Part shown: piece after piece, positions 49,659-60,399 of the stretch
How positions within the stretch are numbered: the stretch's first letter is position 1
Layout of the letters: every line of letters begins with the position of its first letter
Source: Chlorobiaceae bacterium
GTDB lineage: Bacteria; Bacteroidota; Chlorobiia; Chlorobiales; Chlorobiaceae
Length of the DNA stretch: 64,000 nucleotides
Direction: 5' to 3'
NCBI GenBank assembly: GCA_013335115.1
Contig: JAAXWQ010000002.1
Location: forward strand, 186,001 to 250,000
Notes under the pieces: model-generated
Seen by the model: the letters and a program-made list of their open reading frames with translations, nothing else
Databases searched by the model: none
What the model was told of the DNA's origin: nothing
Program-made: the position numbers and the translations under genes

Positions 49659-49733
49659 GCCGTCATGAGTATGCCATCCTGGAGGCGATGCCGTCGGGCT
49701 AAAACCTGCCGCCCTCGTGCATCACCCGCAGTG

Positions 49734-49883
49734 TTATCGCATGTCGCTGCTGACGCTCAGGGAGTGGCGGCCCTTGGCCCGCCTTGCGGCCAGCACCTTC
49801 CTGCCGTTCTTGGTTGCCATGCGTGCCCTGAAACCGTGCTTGTTCCTTCTTTTCCTGTTGTGGGGCTGAAACGTCCTTTTCAT
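49734..49883 (-). CDS. rpmH: Ribosomal protein L34
   Basis: A 49-residue protein: [18 protein letters not shown] at the start, then [20 protein letters not shown], the invariant L34 sequence. The C-terminal SLSVSSDMR is slightly longer than in E. coli. AGGAG lies eight bases upstream of the ATG. It is too short for many ORF callers. It is the gene nearest the origin on the left side. Confidence 0.97.
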   Translation of the reverse strand: MKRTFQPHNRKRRNKHGFRARMATKNGRKVLAARRAKGRHSLSVSSDMR

Positions 49884-49928
49884 CTCCTCAAGCTCCTCTC
49901 AAATGTGTTTAATAAAAATACAGGACAC

Positions 49929-49960
49929 GCAATGTATCATTTTTCCCATTTAATAACAAA
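49929..49960 (-). promoter_or_regulatory. Putative FCB-type promoter of rpmH
   Basis: TTTG (49957-49960) and TACATTGC (49929-49936) on the minus strand are separated by 20 bases, the same spacing as in front of sdhC. The -7 element matches TAnnTTTG in six of eight positions. Confidence 0.4.
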
Positions 49961-50290
49961 CAGCGGGACAAGCAAGTTCACACACTCACGGCGCCACAAA
50001 ACAAGTTGTCAACAATGTGGATAACTTGTTGACAAAAAAATCCCCAACCCCCCAAACCCCACGCGGACCACATGCAACCACTTGTCAACGCATGTGGACA
50101 ACTTCTCGCACCAAAAACCTTAAACGATAATATTTCAACAAGATAGCTTGTTGAAAACCCTACTGTCCACTGCGATTCGGTTCTGCCGCGATTTGCTCTG
50201 CTGCGTTGTTATTTATCCACCGAAAACACTAACTTGTGAACAGCAAATGTTGATGAACCTTCATCCTAACGCCAATCACCCTCGTATCCC
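49960..50290. other. oriC: Candidate replication origin between rpmH and dnaA
   Basis: A gene-free stretch where transcription diverges. It holds one perfect DnaA box on the minus strand (TTATCCACA, 50016-50024) and two with one mismatch (TTGTCCACA, minus, 50093-50101; TTATCCACC, plus, 50213-50221). The first two lie in imperfect 22-23-base direct repeats (50006-50027 and 50082-50104). A 10-bp inverted repeat (TTTCAACAAG-ATAG-CTTGTTGAAA, 50133-50156) lies in an AT-rich patch that could be an unwinding site. Confidence 0.7.
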
Positions 50291-51769
50291 ATGCCCGACC
50301 TGACCCAGCAGGAGACCCTGACAAACCTGCAATCCAGCACCATCCACACGACCCTGTTCGCTGAAAAGGTCTGGAACGCATGCCTCGGGCTTATCCAGGA
50401 GAGCATCAATCCACAGGCGTTCAAGACATGGTTCCTCCCCATCAGGCCTATAAGCTTTTCGGGAAGCGAACTGACCATCGAGGTCCCGAGCCAGTTTTTC
50501 TATGAATGGATCGAGGAGAACTATTCCGTTCACGTCAAGCAGGCCCTCAAGCAGGTTATCGGGCTGGACGCACGCCTTATCTACTCCATCGTGGTCGACA
50601 AGTCCCAGCTCCAGCCGGTCACCATTGAACTTCCCCACCAGAATACATCCCCTGCCGGGAATGTCGACCAGGTATCCCTGCCTGATACCGGTAACGCCGT
50701 GGCAAGGGCCAGGTTCAACAGCAACCGTGCGCGGTTCGAAACCAACCTGAACCCGAAATACACCTTTTCGACCCTGATCAGGGGCGATTGCAATTCATTG
50801 GCCTTTGCCGCGGCGAAGTCCATCGCGCAAAGCCCTGGCCAGAACGCCTTCAATCCGCTGGTCATTTACGGCGGTGTGGGACTCGGAAAAACCCACATGA
50901 TGCAGGCAATCGGCAATGCGGTCCGTGAAAACCGGATCAGTGATGCCGTTCTTTACGTGTCGAGCGAAAAATTCGCCATCGATTTCGTGAATGCCATCCA
51001 GAACGGAAACATCCAGGAGTTTTCATCGTTCTACCGGAACGTCGACGTGCTGATCATCGACGACATCCAGTTCTTTGCCGGCAAGGAAAAGACCCAGGAG
51101 GAAATTTTCCACATCTTCAATACCCTCCACCAGTCCAACAAGCAGATCATCCTGTCGGCAGACCGGCCAATCAAGGAGATCAAGGGGATCGAGGACCGCC
51201 TCATCTCACGCTTCAACTGGGGCCTGTCGACCGACATCCAGCCGCCGGACTACGAAACGAGGAAAGCCATCATCCAAAGCAAGCTCCACCAGAGCGGAGT
51301 CATGCTCGACGGGGCGGTCATCGAGTTCATTGCGACCAACGTTACGCATAACGTCAGGGAGCTGGAGGGGTGCATCGTGAAATTGCTTGCGGCCCACTCG
51401 CTCGACAACCAGGAGATCGACCTCCAGTTCACCAAGTCGACGCTGAAGGACATCATCAGGTACAATACCAAACAGCTCACGCTTGAAACGATCGAAAAGG
51501 CCGTCTGCGCATATTTCTCGATCACCTCGAACGACCTGAAGGGGAAATCGAAGAAAAAAGAGATCGCGGTCGGAAGGCAGATCGCCATGTACCTCGGAAA
51601 AATCATGACCGATTCGTCGCTGAAAACCATCGGCCTCCATTTCGGGGGAAGGGATCATTCGACGGTCATCCATGCCCTGAACACGGTCGATAAAAAAATC
51701 GAATCATCGAGCGACGAAAGGAAAAAAATCGAAGAGCTGAAAAAACGCATCGAAATCATGTCGATGTAG
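50291..51769 (+). CDS. dnaA: Chromosomal replication initiator DnaA
   Basis: A 492-residue initiator. Domain I (about 25-95) is helical, followed by a linker; domain III is AAA+ with Walker A GGVGLGKT (194-201) and Walker [11 protein letters not shown] near residue 255; domain IV ends in the DnaA-box-binding [15 protein letters not shown]. It binds the boxes on both sides of its own gene. It is first in a dnaA-dnaN-recF-dciA series, all on the plus strand. Confidence 0.98.
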   Translation: MPDLTQQETLTNLQSSTIHTTLFAEKVWNACLGLIQESINPQAFKTWFLPIRPISFSGSELTIEVPSQFFYEWIEENYSVHVKQALKQVIGLDARLIYSIVVDKSQLQPVTIELPHQNTSPAGNVDQVSLPDTGNAVARARFNSNRARFETNLNPKYTFSTLIRGDCNSLAFAAAKSIAQSPGQNAFNPLVIYGGVGLGKTHMMQAIGNAVRENRISDAVLYVSSEKFAIDFVNAIQNGNIQEFSSFYRNVDVLIIDDIQFFAGKEKTQEEIFHIFNTLHQSNKQIILSADRPIKEIKGIEDRLISRFNWGLSTDIQPPDYETRKAIIQSKLHQSGVMLDGAVIEFIATNVTHNVRELEGCIVKLLAAHSLDNQEIDLQFTKSTLKDIIRYNTKQLTLETIEKAVCAYFSITSNDLKGKSKKKEIAVGRQIAMYLGKIMTDSSLKTIGLHFGGRDHSTVIHALNTVDKKIESSSDERKKIEELKKRIEIMSM

Positions 51770-52053
51770 GTGCGTGGTGTGCATAACATGTTGATTCGGT
51801 GTTGGGGGTATCTTGATTACCTGTATGTTGTCAACATCGGGTCCGCAACCGAAAAAACGGTCCACAATCACCCAACAAGGACACCTGAGGGATGTACACA
51901 ACTTATCCACAGGATCCAACGAGGCAGATAAACACCTAAAATCATATAAAATAAACACATAGAAGGGGACTTGCTGAAGTCGTCAAGAATTCCACAGCGA
52001 CAACAACAGCAACAAATATTTATCTATTAATTAATTATAAATGTTGTAAGAAG
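51770..52053. other. dnaA-dnaN intergenic region with DnaA box and AT-rich tract
   Basis: 284 bases without a gene. It contains a perfect DnaA box TTATCCACA on the plus strand (51903-51911) and two AT-rich runs (about 51935-51960 and 52010-52045). Such a region may be the second half of a bipartite origin or a site regulating dnaN. Confidence 0.55.
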
Positions 52054-53178
52054 ATGAAATTCACCACGACCATTAAAAAGCTTCAGGATGCGGTAAGCAA
52101 AGTGATCCTTGCTGTTCCGTCAAAATCCCTCGATGCCCGCTTCGACAATGTCCATCTTCAGCTGGAAGAAGGATCACTGACCTTATTCGCCAGCGACGGG
52201 GAATTGTCGATTACGGCGAAATGCGAAGTATCCTCTTCCGATCGTGGATCTGCAGCCATCAAGGCCAGGACACTCCAGGATTTCCTGCGTAGCATGTACG
52301 ATACCAGCGTGACCTTCGATATCGAACGTCAGGCCGGAGGGGAGCAGGGGATGGTGCATATCTCGACCGACAAGGGAAAGTACCGGATGCCCTGCATGTT
52401 CGGTGACAAACCGGAAAGCCACAAGCGGAATTTCGACCTTTCCATCGGCCTGCAACCTTCGGAGCTTCAGGACGTTATCCACAAGACCCTTTTTGCTTGC
52501 AGTGTCGACGGAATGCGCCCTGCCATGATGGGTGTGCTGTTCGAATTCGAGGCTGGCGGACTGGTTGCGGTCGCCACCGATGGACATCGCCTGGTAAAAT
52601 GCCGCAAAAAAACTACCACCGACATTCCGGAGAAGCAGAAGATCGTCGTTCCATCCCGTGCACTTTCCATCATCCAGAGGCTGCTCCAGAACGATGAGGT
52701 GAACATGGCTATCGATACTGAACGGAGGAATATCAGGTTCCAGTCCGAAAACGTGGAGCTCGAATCTGCACTCATCGTCGAACCGTATCCGAATTATGAA
52801 GCAGTGATTCCGGTGGAGAACGAAAAGAAAGTAGTTGTGGAGCGAGTGCAGATCCATGATTCGGTCAAGCGGGTTGGGAAGTTTTCCAGCATTGGCGATA
52901 TCAAGATCGTGATCGAAGGATCGACGATGAAAATCATGGCCGAAAATTCCAGCGAAGGAGAATCCGCACAGGAAGAGCTGCCATGCGTGTTCACCGGCGA
53001 AGATATCACCATCGGCTTCAATTCACGATTTGTGGAGGCGGCACTTGCCCATATTGAAAACGACGAAGTCACCGTCGAGCTCAGCAGCCCCACCACAGCC
53101 GTCATCTTCAAGCCTGGCAAGGATGAGCATCGTGACGACCTCATCATCCTCGTCATGCCGGTGAGGATAAACAACTGA
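52054..53178 (+). CDS. dnaN: DNA polymerase III sliding clamp, beta subunit
   Basis: A 374-residue ring-forming clamp of three similar domains that holds DNA polymerase on its template. ATDGHRLV near residue 175 and the C-terminal VMPVRIN, the site that takes clamp-binding peptides, are typical. Normal length. It follows dnaA after 284 bases and precedes recF by 16 bases. Confidence 0.97.
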   Translation: MKFTTTIKKLQDAVSKVILAVPSKSLDARFDNVHLQLEEGSLTLFASDGELSITAKCEVSSSDRGSAAIKARTLQDFLRSMYDTSVTFDIERQAGGEQGMVHISTDKGKYRMPCMFGDKPESHKRNFDLSIGLQPSELQDVIHKTLFACSVDGMRPAMMGVLFEFEAGGLVAVATDGHRLVKCRKKTTTDIPEKQKIVVPSRALSIIQRLLQNDEVNMAIDTERRNIRFQSENVELESALIVEPYPNYEAVIPVENEKKVVVERVQIHDSVKRVGKFSSIGDIKIVIEGSTMKIMAENSSEGESAQEELPCVFTGEDITIGFNSRFVEAALAHIENDEVTVELSSPTTAVIFKPGKDEHRDDLIILVMPVRINN

Positions 53179-53194
53179 TGTCGAAAGAGGGGCC

Positions 53195-54301
53195 TTGAAA
53201 CTCGAAGTAATCAGCATAGCCAATTTCAGGAACCATGTCCTGTTGGAATTCGAGCCGGGCCCCTCGATCACCGTTATCCATGGACGCAACGGAACCGGCA
53301 AAACCAGTATTCTTGAAGCTGTCCACTACTGTGCGTTGACCCGTGGATTTCCCGGAAGCACCGACCGGGATTGCCTTTCGTTTGGAACCGATCATTTCAT
53401 GATCAGGGGATCGTTCCTCAGCGACAGGAGCTTGAATACCGGTGTCAGGATCGTCTGGTCAGAGGAAAATGAGAAACAGGTGTTCGTCAACGAACAGGAA
53501 ATCGATTCATTTTCCCGACATGTCGGAACCATACCCTGCGTTACGTTCACCCCGGGAGAACTCTCCATTGTCAGCGGGGCACCATCAGAAAGAAGGCGTT
53601 TTATCGATAGTGCCATCTGTCAGTATGACAAGAAATACCTCGACGATATGATGCAGTATCGAAGGGTTTTACAACAAAGAAACGCCCTTCTTTCTACTGG
53701 TATCGAATCCCCATCAAATATGGCTGCATTCGATATCTGGACAGATCAGATTGCCTTGCTTGCGGCAAAGATTGTCGTTTCAAGACTTGAATTCATCAGG
53801 CAGTTCAGTGTTTCATTCAGGCAGATATATTCATGGTTTCCCGGAAACCTTGAGCCTGAAATGATGTATCAAAGTTCATATGGAAAGTTAGCGACCGGAC
53901 AGGTTTATGAAGAACTAAAATACTATTTTATAAATCGTTATAAGAACCTTAAAGCACAGGAGATACAGAGGAGGCAGACCCTTGCAGGGCCCCATCGCGA
54001 TGACCTTATTCTGTTGACCGATGGCCATGAAACCAGGAAATTCGCATCACAAGGCGAGCAAAGGAGCTACCTTATCGCCATGAAAATGGCTCTCAGGAGT
54101 TACCTTTACGAAACGACTGGTGAACATCCGATTATACTTTTCGACGATCTTTTTAGTGAACTCGATGCTGTTGTAGAAGAGAGGATAATAGATTCTTTGT
54201 TATCGTTTGGACAGGTATTAATTACTTCTACTTCAAAGATAAAAAGATCAGGTATCGAACATTACTCCATGCAAAATATGCATGAAAACAAGGTGGATTG
54301 A
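53195..54301 (+). CDS. recF: DNA replication and repair protein RecF
   Basis: A 368-residue SMC-like ATPase that helps load RecA at gaps. Walker A is HGRNGTGKTSILEA near residue 30, the signature LAGPHRDDL near 266, and Walker B IILFDDLFSELD near 315. The start is TTG at 53195 with AGAGG upstream; no earlier ATG exists in this frame after the dnaN stop. dciA follows 3 bases after its stop. Confidence 0.95.
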   Translation: MKLEVISIANFRNHVLLEFEPGPSITVIHGRNGTGKTSILEAVHYCALTRGFPGSTDRDCLSFGTDHFMIRGSFLSDRSLNTGVRIVWSEENEKQVFVNEQEIDSFSRHVGTIPCVTFTPGELSIVSGAPSERRRFIDSAICQYDKKYLDDMMQYRRVLQQRNALLSTGIESPSNMAAFDIWTDQIALLAAKIVVSRLEFIRQFSVSFRQIYSWFPGNLEPEMMYQSSYGKLATGQVYEELKYYFINRYKNLKAQEIQRRQTLAGPHRDDLILLTDGHETRKFASQGEQRSYLIAMKMALRSYLYETTGEHPIILFDDLFSELDAVVEERIIDSLLSFGQVLITSTSKIKRSGIEHYSMQNMHENKVD

Positions 54302-54304
54302 CGT

Positions 54305-54598
54305 ATGGCACGCGGTAAAAAACCACGGGTGCTGACCTCGGTCATGGGGGAAATGTATCGTACCATAGGTATGACGGAAGCTTATGACCGGTACCGTACG
54401 CTCCAGATATGGGCTACCGTTGTCGGGGAAACCATCGCAAGGGTGACTTCTGTGGAACAGTTGAAAGAGGGGGATCTGTACGTGAGGGTGAAAAACCCTT
54501 CATGGAGGATGGAGCTCAATTTCAGGAAAAAGGAGATTGCCGAACGCCTGAACAAGGCGATTGGCAATGAGATGGTAAAGACGATCATTTTTAGATAA
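54305..54598 (+). CDS. dciA: DUF721 / DciA-like replicative helicase operator
   Basis: A 97-residue small basic protein of the DUF721 family. QIWATVVGETIARVT, the Gly-x-x-Ile/Leu and the NPSWRMELNFRKKEI segment are the family core. DciA proteins load or stimulate DnaB in bacteria lacking DnaC/DnaI. Placed directly after recF at the end of a replication operon, it fits that role. It is about half the length of some relatives, being only the core KH-like domain. Confidence 0.85.
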   Translation: MARGKKPRVLTSVMGEMYRTIGMTEAYDRYRTLQIWATVVGETIARVTSVEQLKEGDLYVRVKNPSWRMELNFRKKEIAERLNKAIGNEMVKTIIFR

Positions 54599-54628
54599 AA
54601 AAGGCTGCAATCGACGCAGCCTTTTTCT
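54597..54628. terminator. Bidirectional intrinsic terminator
   Basis: AAGGCTGC (54601-54608) pairs with GCAGCCTT (54616-54623). A run of T follows on the plus strand and a run of A precedes it, which is a T-run for the minus strand, so it can end both the dnaA-dciA and the flavodiiron transcripts. Confidence 0.9.
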
Positions 54629-54648
54629 CCTTTTTTTTTCGATGTCGC

Positions 54649-55872
54649 TCAGAGGTTGCAGCTCAGGTTGTACATTTCGATCATCTTGTTTGCAAAGTCA
54701 CGACCGAACTGCCTGCATGCATCGAATTCCGGTTCATGCGGCTGGAATTTTACCACGATATTCCTGTCGAACAACTTCATTTTAAGGTTGGTCAGATTAC
54801 TTTCGATGATCCTCACCCCTTCACCGCTCCAACCGAACGAACCGAAAGCTGCGGACAACTTGCCGCGGTCGCGTAACGGATTGAGCACGGCGAATATATT
54901 GTAGATCTGGTGCACGATGTTCTGGTTGATGGTCGGTGAACCGATGATGATGCCCATGGAGTGGGCAATCTTGTCTTCAAGTTTCTCGGTGGAAATGTTT
55001 TCGATGTCACAGACGTCGACGTTGAAATCACAGGCTGACCTCATGCCGTCTGCTATCGCGTTAGCCATCAGGGCGGTGTTCTCATATGCGGAAACATAAG
55101 CGATCAGGATGCTTTTCTCGTTCGGCATCGCAATGGCGTTCGTTGCATACTTGTGCGAAAGATCGACATACTTCTTCCAGTTCGAACGGAGAATCGGTCC
55201 GTGTCCCGGGCAGATGGCATGTATGTCGAGCGGACGGATCTTTTCGATGGCCTGAAGCATGTATTTGCTGAAGGGGCGCAGGATGGCATCGAAATAGTAC
55301 TTGAAGGCATCGTCGAAATCACCGGCAAGATCGTCATACATCGCGTCATGGCTGTAATGGCATCCGAACGAGTCGCAGGTGAACAGGATACGGTCCTCTT
55401 CGAGCCATGAGTAGATGGTGTCCGGCCAGTGCAGGTTCGGGGCTCCAATGAAATGGATTGTCTTGTTCCCGAGGTCGAGCTTGTCGCCGTTTTTAACCAC
55501 GAGGTGCCTGAAATCATACCCGGTCTGGTCACGAAGGAACTTGATGGCATTGCCGCTGCCGACGACCGTAGCGTTTGGGGCGACGGAAAGAAGGTTTCGG
55601 ATGTTGCCGGAGTGGTCGGGTTCGGTATGGTCGACGATGATGTACTCGATCTCTTCAGGATTCACAACCTGCCTGATTTTCTCAAGATACGTCGGCCAGA
55701 ACTTCAACTTCGTCGTTTCGACGATGGTCTTTTTGTCGGCGTTGATGAAATAGGAATTGTATGTGGTGCCATACTTGGTTTCCATCACGATGTCAAAGGT
55801 TATCAGGCCCGGGTCGAGCACACCAATCCAGGATACATCGTCGGTTATCGGGAGTATCTTATTGTCTGTCAT
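54649..55872 (-). CDS. A-type flavodiiron protein (FprA family)
   Basis: A 407-residue flavodiiron protein that reduces oxygen or nitric oxide to harmless products, a protection in anaerobes. The beta-lactamase-like domain has the di-iron ligands His82, Glu84, Asp86, His87 (DHTEPDHSG), His148, Asp167 and His224. A flavodoxin domain follows from about residue 255 ([16 protein letters not shown] binds FMN phosphate). No rubredoxin domain is fused. It is single, convergent with dciA. Confidence 0.93.
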   Translation of the reverse strand: MTDNKILPITDDVSWIGVLDPGLITFDIVMETKYGTTYNSYFINADKKTIVETTKLKFWPTYLEKIRQVVNPEEIEYIIVDHTEPDHSGNIRNLLSVAPNATVVGSGNAIKFLRDQTGYDFRHLVVKNGDKLDLGNKTIHFIGAPNLHWPDTIYSWLEEDRILFTCDSFGCHYSHDAMYDDLAGDFDDAFKYYFDAILRPFSKYMLQAIEKIRPLDIHAICPGHGPILRSNWKKYVDLSHKYATNAIAMPNEKSILIAYVSAYENTALMANAIADGMRSACDFNVDVCDIENISTEKLEDKIAHSMGIIIGSPTINQNIVHQIYNIFAVLNPLRDRGKLSAAFGSFGWSGEGVRIIESNLTNLKMKLFDRNIVVKFQPHEPEFDACRQFGRDFANKMIEMYNLSCNL

Positions 55873-56048
55873 AATTTTATCGTCATTATTATTGGCAGTG
55901 AATCAGGTAAAAATAGAAACATTAAGGGGGATGATGGGGACAACCTGAATCATTATGTATGAATGATTATCTCACTTACCCCTTGCATCAAAGATAAGGA
56001 TATGCTGTTCTTGAATGTGGCAAATTGTGCATAATTATGGGAATATGA

Positions 56049-58445
56049 TCAAAATGGAGTTTCATCTCCGTACAGGGACTCTGTTTCCAAATGTCGAATC
56101 TCCTTGACGACTTCAATACCCGACGGGGAAAATGCGAACAGGGTATCAGTTGAAAAAATGGTACTGAAATCCTGCGGTTTGAAAAAAGGCAGGAACTTCT
56201 GCGCGAACTCATCGAGTCGTTTCAGATAAAAATGTGTGTTTTCGTCAGGCTCCTTCTTTTTCCACTCTTCGGCAAGACGCCCCTTGTCAAGCGCAGATGC
56301 CGTGCTTCCCGTGCCGGAGATATAGTAAGTCATCCGGTCCCCCTTGTTGACCTGGATACCCTGCTTTACGGCAATTTCATAGGTTATCGACTTTGATCTC
56401 TTCCCTGATCGTGTATCGGTGAGGTATTGTTCGAGGGAGCTTTTCATCGATTCCGTCCTGGAGAAATCGGTGATGTGCATGCGGTGCTGCATGATGTTGT
56501 TCCTGTACTTCACGTAGAGGTCGTGGAGCCCCTGTATGTCCTCGTGCAGCAACAGGATGAATCCTTCGCGTACGAAATCACGGCCGAATTTCTCCCCGCT
56601 CCTGCTGATCAGCGACGACCCTTTCAACTTGAGCTTGTCATGGTAGTCCAAGAGGACGTAATTCTTCTTCATGTAGGAGATCATCTTCCTGAACCGCCCA
56701 TCGAATCCGATCGTGATGCCGGAAGGCATCTTGGCGGATACTTCCTCGACCAGGGCTCGTTCTTGGTCCTCGGTGACGAGGTGAGGGGGCGGGACCAGGA
56801 AAATACCATCCGTATCGACTTCGATGACTTTTGACCCTTTGGATTCGAACTCCCTGATCATCATTTTCGCGATCCCCTGCCCTGTTGTCGTGACCCGATC
56901 GGCCTCTTCGAAATCATTGAAGATTCCGCTGCTGAAGCCCAGGTAACCGTACATGGCATTGATGATGATCTTGAACGAGTTCTGCATGGCGTCATAATTG
57001 TCCGCCAGAGATCTGTTGCCCAAAGAATTTTCATCGGCAGAACGTTTTTTTGCTGCAAAGCGCAGATCCTTGAGGTCCTTCAGGATTGCCGGGAATGTCT
57101 TCAGTGTATCGGTTTTCGGGCAAATACCGCACGAGAGCATGATGGAAGGATACAGGGATTCTACGTCGGCATAAACGATAGGGCCGAGAATACCCTTGAT
57201 GAATACCTCAGTGAACCCTCCGACATGCTGCTGGCCTATCGAGGGTCGCGGTATGGATACTTTCCGCTTGATGTATTCCCTGACCATCAGTGCCTCGATC
57301 TTTGCGGCAGGACCAAGTCGAGATGCCTGGGCATAGGTATAGGGAAGCATTCGCGCGAGATTGAAATTGCTTCCTGAAAGCAGCGCCGCAAGTTCCCGGG
57401 TTTCCCTTACGTCGTCGAGGGCATAGGCCAGGAGCACTTCGGGGTTGTTGTCCCAGGTGTCGGCGAGATCCTTGTAGTCGACATAGGTACGGTTGGGTGA
57501 TGCAAATCCGAAGAATTTCGCCGCAGCCTTGAGCCCGTAGCTCGGAAGGGAGCGCTTTGAGGTGTCGTAGCTTTGAACGAGGAAGTAGGTGTCAATCACG
57601 TGCCTGCCGGGAATGTCGACGTACTGGTAATCGATGCTCCTTTCTGCGAAGCGTATGGTTGCCGGATAGGACCTCGGAACCAGTCCGTCACGGCCGATCC
57701 TGAATGGGACGGCGTTAAGCTCGCATCGACGCTGAAGATACGGAAGGTCGAACCCGAAGATATTATGGCCTTCGATGACGTCGGGATCCTTTTCCCTGAT
57801 GATGGCAACCAGTTCTTCCAGCAACGCCTTCTCCGAACGCCCCCTAGCGTGGATCACGTGTTCCCAGGATCGGTTGTCGCTCAGGGATACGATGATAACC
57901 GGGTCCGTGCCGAACGACTCTTTCTGATTGCCCCGGCCTTGAGGTCGGTAGTATGTTTCTATGTCGAGCTGGAGGCGATGGATATCCTCGAAATACAGCC
58001 CTTTGAACATCGTTTTCCCGCTTTGCAGCAGGTACTGGGTGACGGCATCACCCCTGGTGTAGGTGAGGTGGCTGTTGAAGCCTTGACCGACAGGAGCGTC
58101 GCTTCCGGAGGTGTTGTCCTGATTGCTGCTGTTGATATGGTCGAGCGCAGCCCGATAACTCTTCCAGCTCCTGAAAATGGCGAGATGGTTGAAGTAATTG
58201 TTTCCCGAAAGATTGATCAACCAGTATTTTTCCCGGTCTGCAGGCTCGAATCCATCAAGGAGTTCGTTGTCGGAAAGAAAGAAAAACGGAAAGAATGGTT
58301 CATCGCGATGGGTGATGCGCCCCTCCATCCTTATGAAAAGGCGAATGCGGGTGTCATTGAGTTGGTGGGCTCCGACGATGCCTGTTTCCGGATCCTTTCC
58401 GAACAGGAGTTCATTGAGAAGTGCTGGATCGACGGTGTTATTCAT
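56049..58445 (-). CDS. polB: Family B DNA polymerase (Pol II-like)
   Basis: A 798-residue family B polymerase with intact 3'-5' proofreading and polymerase sites. Exo I is LQLDIETYY (around 170), Exo [14 protein letters not shown], Exo [15 protein letters not shown]. Polymerase motif A is [13 protein letters not shown], motif [18 protein letters not shown] and motif [11 protein letters not shown], where DTDG replaces the usual DTDS. It may act in damage repair or replication restart. A parS site lies 40-55 bases upstream of its start, between it and mnmG. Confidence 0.93.
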   Translation of the reverse strand: MNNTVDPALLNELLFGKDPETGIVGAHQLNDTRIRLFIRMEGRITHRDEPFFPFFFLSDNELLDGFEPADREKYWLINLSGNNYFNHLAIFRSWKSYRAALDHINSSNQDNTSGSDAPVGQGFNSHLTYTRGDAVTQYLLQSGKTMFKGLYFEDIHRLQLDIETYYRPQGRGNQKESFGTDPVIIVSLSDNRSWEHVIHARGRSEKALLEELVAIIREKDPDVIEGHNIFGFDLPYLQRRCELNAVPFRIGRDGLVPRSYPATIRFAERSIDYQYVDIPGRHVIDTYFLVQSYDTSKRSLPSYGLKAAAKFFGFASPNRTYVDYKDLADTWDNNPEVLLAYALDDVRETRELAALLSGSNFNLARMLPYTYAQASRLGPAAKIEALMVREYIKRKVSIPRPSIGQQHVGGFTEVFIKGILGPIVYADVESLYPSIMLSCGICPKTDTLKTFPAILKDLKDLRFAAKKRSADENSLGNRSLADNYDAMQNSFKIIINAMYGYLGFSSGIFNDFEEADRVTTTGQGIAKMMIREFESKGSKVIEVDTDGIFLVPPPHLVTEDQERALVEEVSAKMPSGITIGFDGRFRKMISYMKKNYVLLDYHDKLKLKGSSLISRSGEKFGRDFVREGFILLLHEDIQGLHDLYVKYRNNIMQHRMHITDFSRTESMKSSLEQYLTDTRSGKRSKSITYEIAVKQGIQVNKGDRMTYYISGTGSTASALDKGRLAEEWKKKEPDENTHFYLKRLDEFAQKFLPFFKPQDFSTIFSTDTLFAFSPSGIEVVKEIRHLETESLYGDETPF

Positions 58446-58484
58446 GAGGTGAGCATGTCACGGTTGTTCAGCGGGGAAGTTGAT

Positions 58485-58500
58485 TGTTTCACGTGAAACA
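58485..58500. promoter_or_regulatory. parS: parS site 1
   Basis: A perfect 16-bp palindrome, TGTTTCACGTGAAACA, matching the consensus ParB-binding site of bacterial chromosomes. It lies in the 61-base gap between polB and mnmG, about 8.3 kb from the candidate origin. Confidence 0.93.
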
Positions 58501-58506
58501 TTTGGT

Positions 58507-60384
58507 TCATCGGCCGAGACGTATCATGAGAACCGAGATGTCGGCTGGCGAGACACCCAGGATCCTTGATGCCTGGCCGATCGTGGATGGCCGATGGCGG
58601 GTGAGCTTCTCGCGGCCCTCATTGGAGAGGGCTGAAATACAGGCATAATCAAAATGGCAAGGAATGGCAAGCGTGTCCATGCGTGATATCCGTTCAGCCA
58701 TCAGCTGATCCCTCCTGATATAGCCTTCATACCTGATCTCTATGTCTGCCTGTTCGACGATGCGCCGGTTATCGTAAAGGGGGGCAAGTCCTGTGCGCAC
58801 GGTTTCTGACGATTCGACGAGATCCGACAGGGATATCCCGGGCCTTTTGATGATGCTTGCCGCGCGTGTCGTTGACCGGATCTCCTGTAAGCCGATATTT
58901 ACCATAAGGCTGTTGATCTCATCGGGAGGCACCCTGATCTCCTGAAGGCGTTGTTTGCACTCATCGATCTGTTCCCTCAGGTTATTGACCTGTTCGTAGG
59001 ACGCTTTCGGGACTACCCCGGCATCGAACCCTGCCTTGGCGAGGCGGAGATCTGCATTGTCGTGACGAAGGATCAGCCGGTGTTCCGCTGATGAGGTAAA
59101 CATCCGGTAGGGTTCATTTGACTCCTTGGTGATCAGGTCGTCGATCAGCACGCCGATGTATGCTTCTGAACGCCCCAGGATAAGCGGCATTTTTCCCCTG
59201 ATTTTCAGCGATGCGTTGATGCCGGCCATGAGCCCTTGGGCGGCGGCCTCCTCATAGCCTGATGTTCCGTTGAGCTGCCCTGCGAAATAGAGGTTCCTGA
59301 CAAGCTTGGTTTCGAGGGTGGCGTCGATCTGCCATGGGTGGAAGTAGTCGTATTCTATGGCGTAACCTGGGCGGATCATCTTGACATGCTCAAGTCCGGG
59401 GATCGTGCGAAGCGCCTTAATCTGGATATCTTCAGGCAGCGATGTGGAGAATCCGTTCACATACATCTCGATAGTCTCGGTCCCTTCGGGTTCGAGGAAG
59501 ATATGGTGGCTCTCCTTGTCCGGGAACCTGAATATCTTGTCTTCGACTGATGGGCAGTACCGCGGGCCGATACCCTGTACCTTCCCCGTAAAAAGCGGAG
59601 ATCGGTCGAAACCCTGCCTGAGGATCTCATGGGTGATGCTCGTTGTCTTCGTCAGATAGCATGAGACGAGGTTTCTTTCAGCTACCGATATGGTGCTGAA
59701 TGAGAACGGTATCGGATCCGCATCTCCGGGCTGTTCGGTAACCTTCAGGTAATCGACGCTGCGTGCGTCGATTCGGGGAGGCGTACCGGTCTTGAGCCTG
59801 CCGTGTGTGAATCCGAGGGCGGCGAGCGATTCGGTCACTCCCTGCACCGGAGGTTCGGCAACGCTCCTTCCTCCGGGAAAATGCGACATCCCGACATGGA
59901 TAAGCCCATTCAGGAATGTGCCGCAGGTAAGGATTGCTGATGTTGCCCGGATTCTTCTGCCCGTGGCGAGCTCTACCTCCGAGAACCGGCCGTCGATGGC
60001 AATGATGCCCGTAACCGTATCCTGGACGATATCGATGAGTGGTTCCGTTTCGATTGCTCGCCGCATGTGGATGCTGTAGAGCGTTTTGTCCGCTTGGGCC
60101 CTCGGGGAGTGCATGGCCGCACCTTTGCTCCGGTTCAACAGCCTGAACTGTATCCCGGTTGCGTCGATCGCTTTCGCCATCTCGCCGCCAAGTGCGTCGA
60201 TCTCCCTCGTGATCTGCCCCTTTGCCACCCCGCCTATCGCCGGATTGCACGACATCCTTGCCACTGCAGACAGGTCGCTGGTTATCAGCAGGCATGTGCT
60301 TCCGCCCCGCGCCGCCGCGAGGGCTGCTTCGCAGCCGGCATGGCCTGCGCCGACCACGATAATGTCATACATTGGAGGTGTCAT
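58507..60384 (-). CDS. mnmG: tRNA uridine 5-carboxymethylaminomethyl modification enzyme MnmG
   Basis: A 625-residue FAD protein (GidA) that, with MnmE, modifies the wobble uridine of certain tRNAs. The FAD motif is [12 protein letters not shown] (residues 10-21); [13 protein letters not shown] and the C-terminal [13 protein letters not shown] are family signatures. The ATG at 60384 uses the last base of a parS palindrome as its A; an ATG four codons on (MYDIIV) matches usual GidA starts and is an alternative. MnmE is not in the window. Confidence 0.95.
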   Translation of the reverse strand: MTPPMYDIIVVGAGHAGCEAALAAARGGSTCLLITSDLSAVARMSCNPAIGGVAKGQITREIDALGGEMAKAIDATGIQFRLLNRSKGAAMHSPRAQADKTLYSIHMRRAIETEPLIDIVQDTVTGIIAIDGRFSEVELATGRRIRATSAILTCGTFLNGLIHVGMSHFPGGRSVAEPPVQGVTESLAALGFTHGRLKTGTPPRIDARSVDYLKVTEQPGDADPIPFSFSTISVAERNLVSCYLTKTTSITHEILRQGFDRSPLFTGKVQGIGPRYCPSVEDKIFRFPDKESHHIFLEPEGTETIEMYVNGFSTSLPEDIQIKALRTIPGLEHVKMIRPGYAIEYDYFHPWQIDATLETKLVRNLYFAGQLNGTSGYEEAAAQGLMAGINASLKIRGKMPLILGRSEAYIGVLIDDLITKESNEPYRMFTSSAEHRLILRHDNADLRLAKAGFDAGVVPKASYEQVNNLREQIDECKQRLQEIRVPPDEINSLMVNIGLQEIRSTTRAASIIKRPGISLSDLVESSETVRTGLAPLYDNRRIVEQADIEIRYEGYIRRDQLMAERISRMDTLAIPCHFDYACISALSNEGREKLTRHRPSTIGQASRILGVSPADISVLMIRLGR

Positions 60385-60399
60385 GTTTCACGTGAAACA
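60384..60399. promoter_or_regulatory. parS: parS site 2
   Basis: A second perfect copy of the palindrome TGTTTCACGTGAAACA. Its last base (minus strand) is the A of the mnmG ATG at 60384. The two parS copies therefore bracket mnmG, 1.9 kb apart. Confidence 0.93.
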
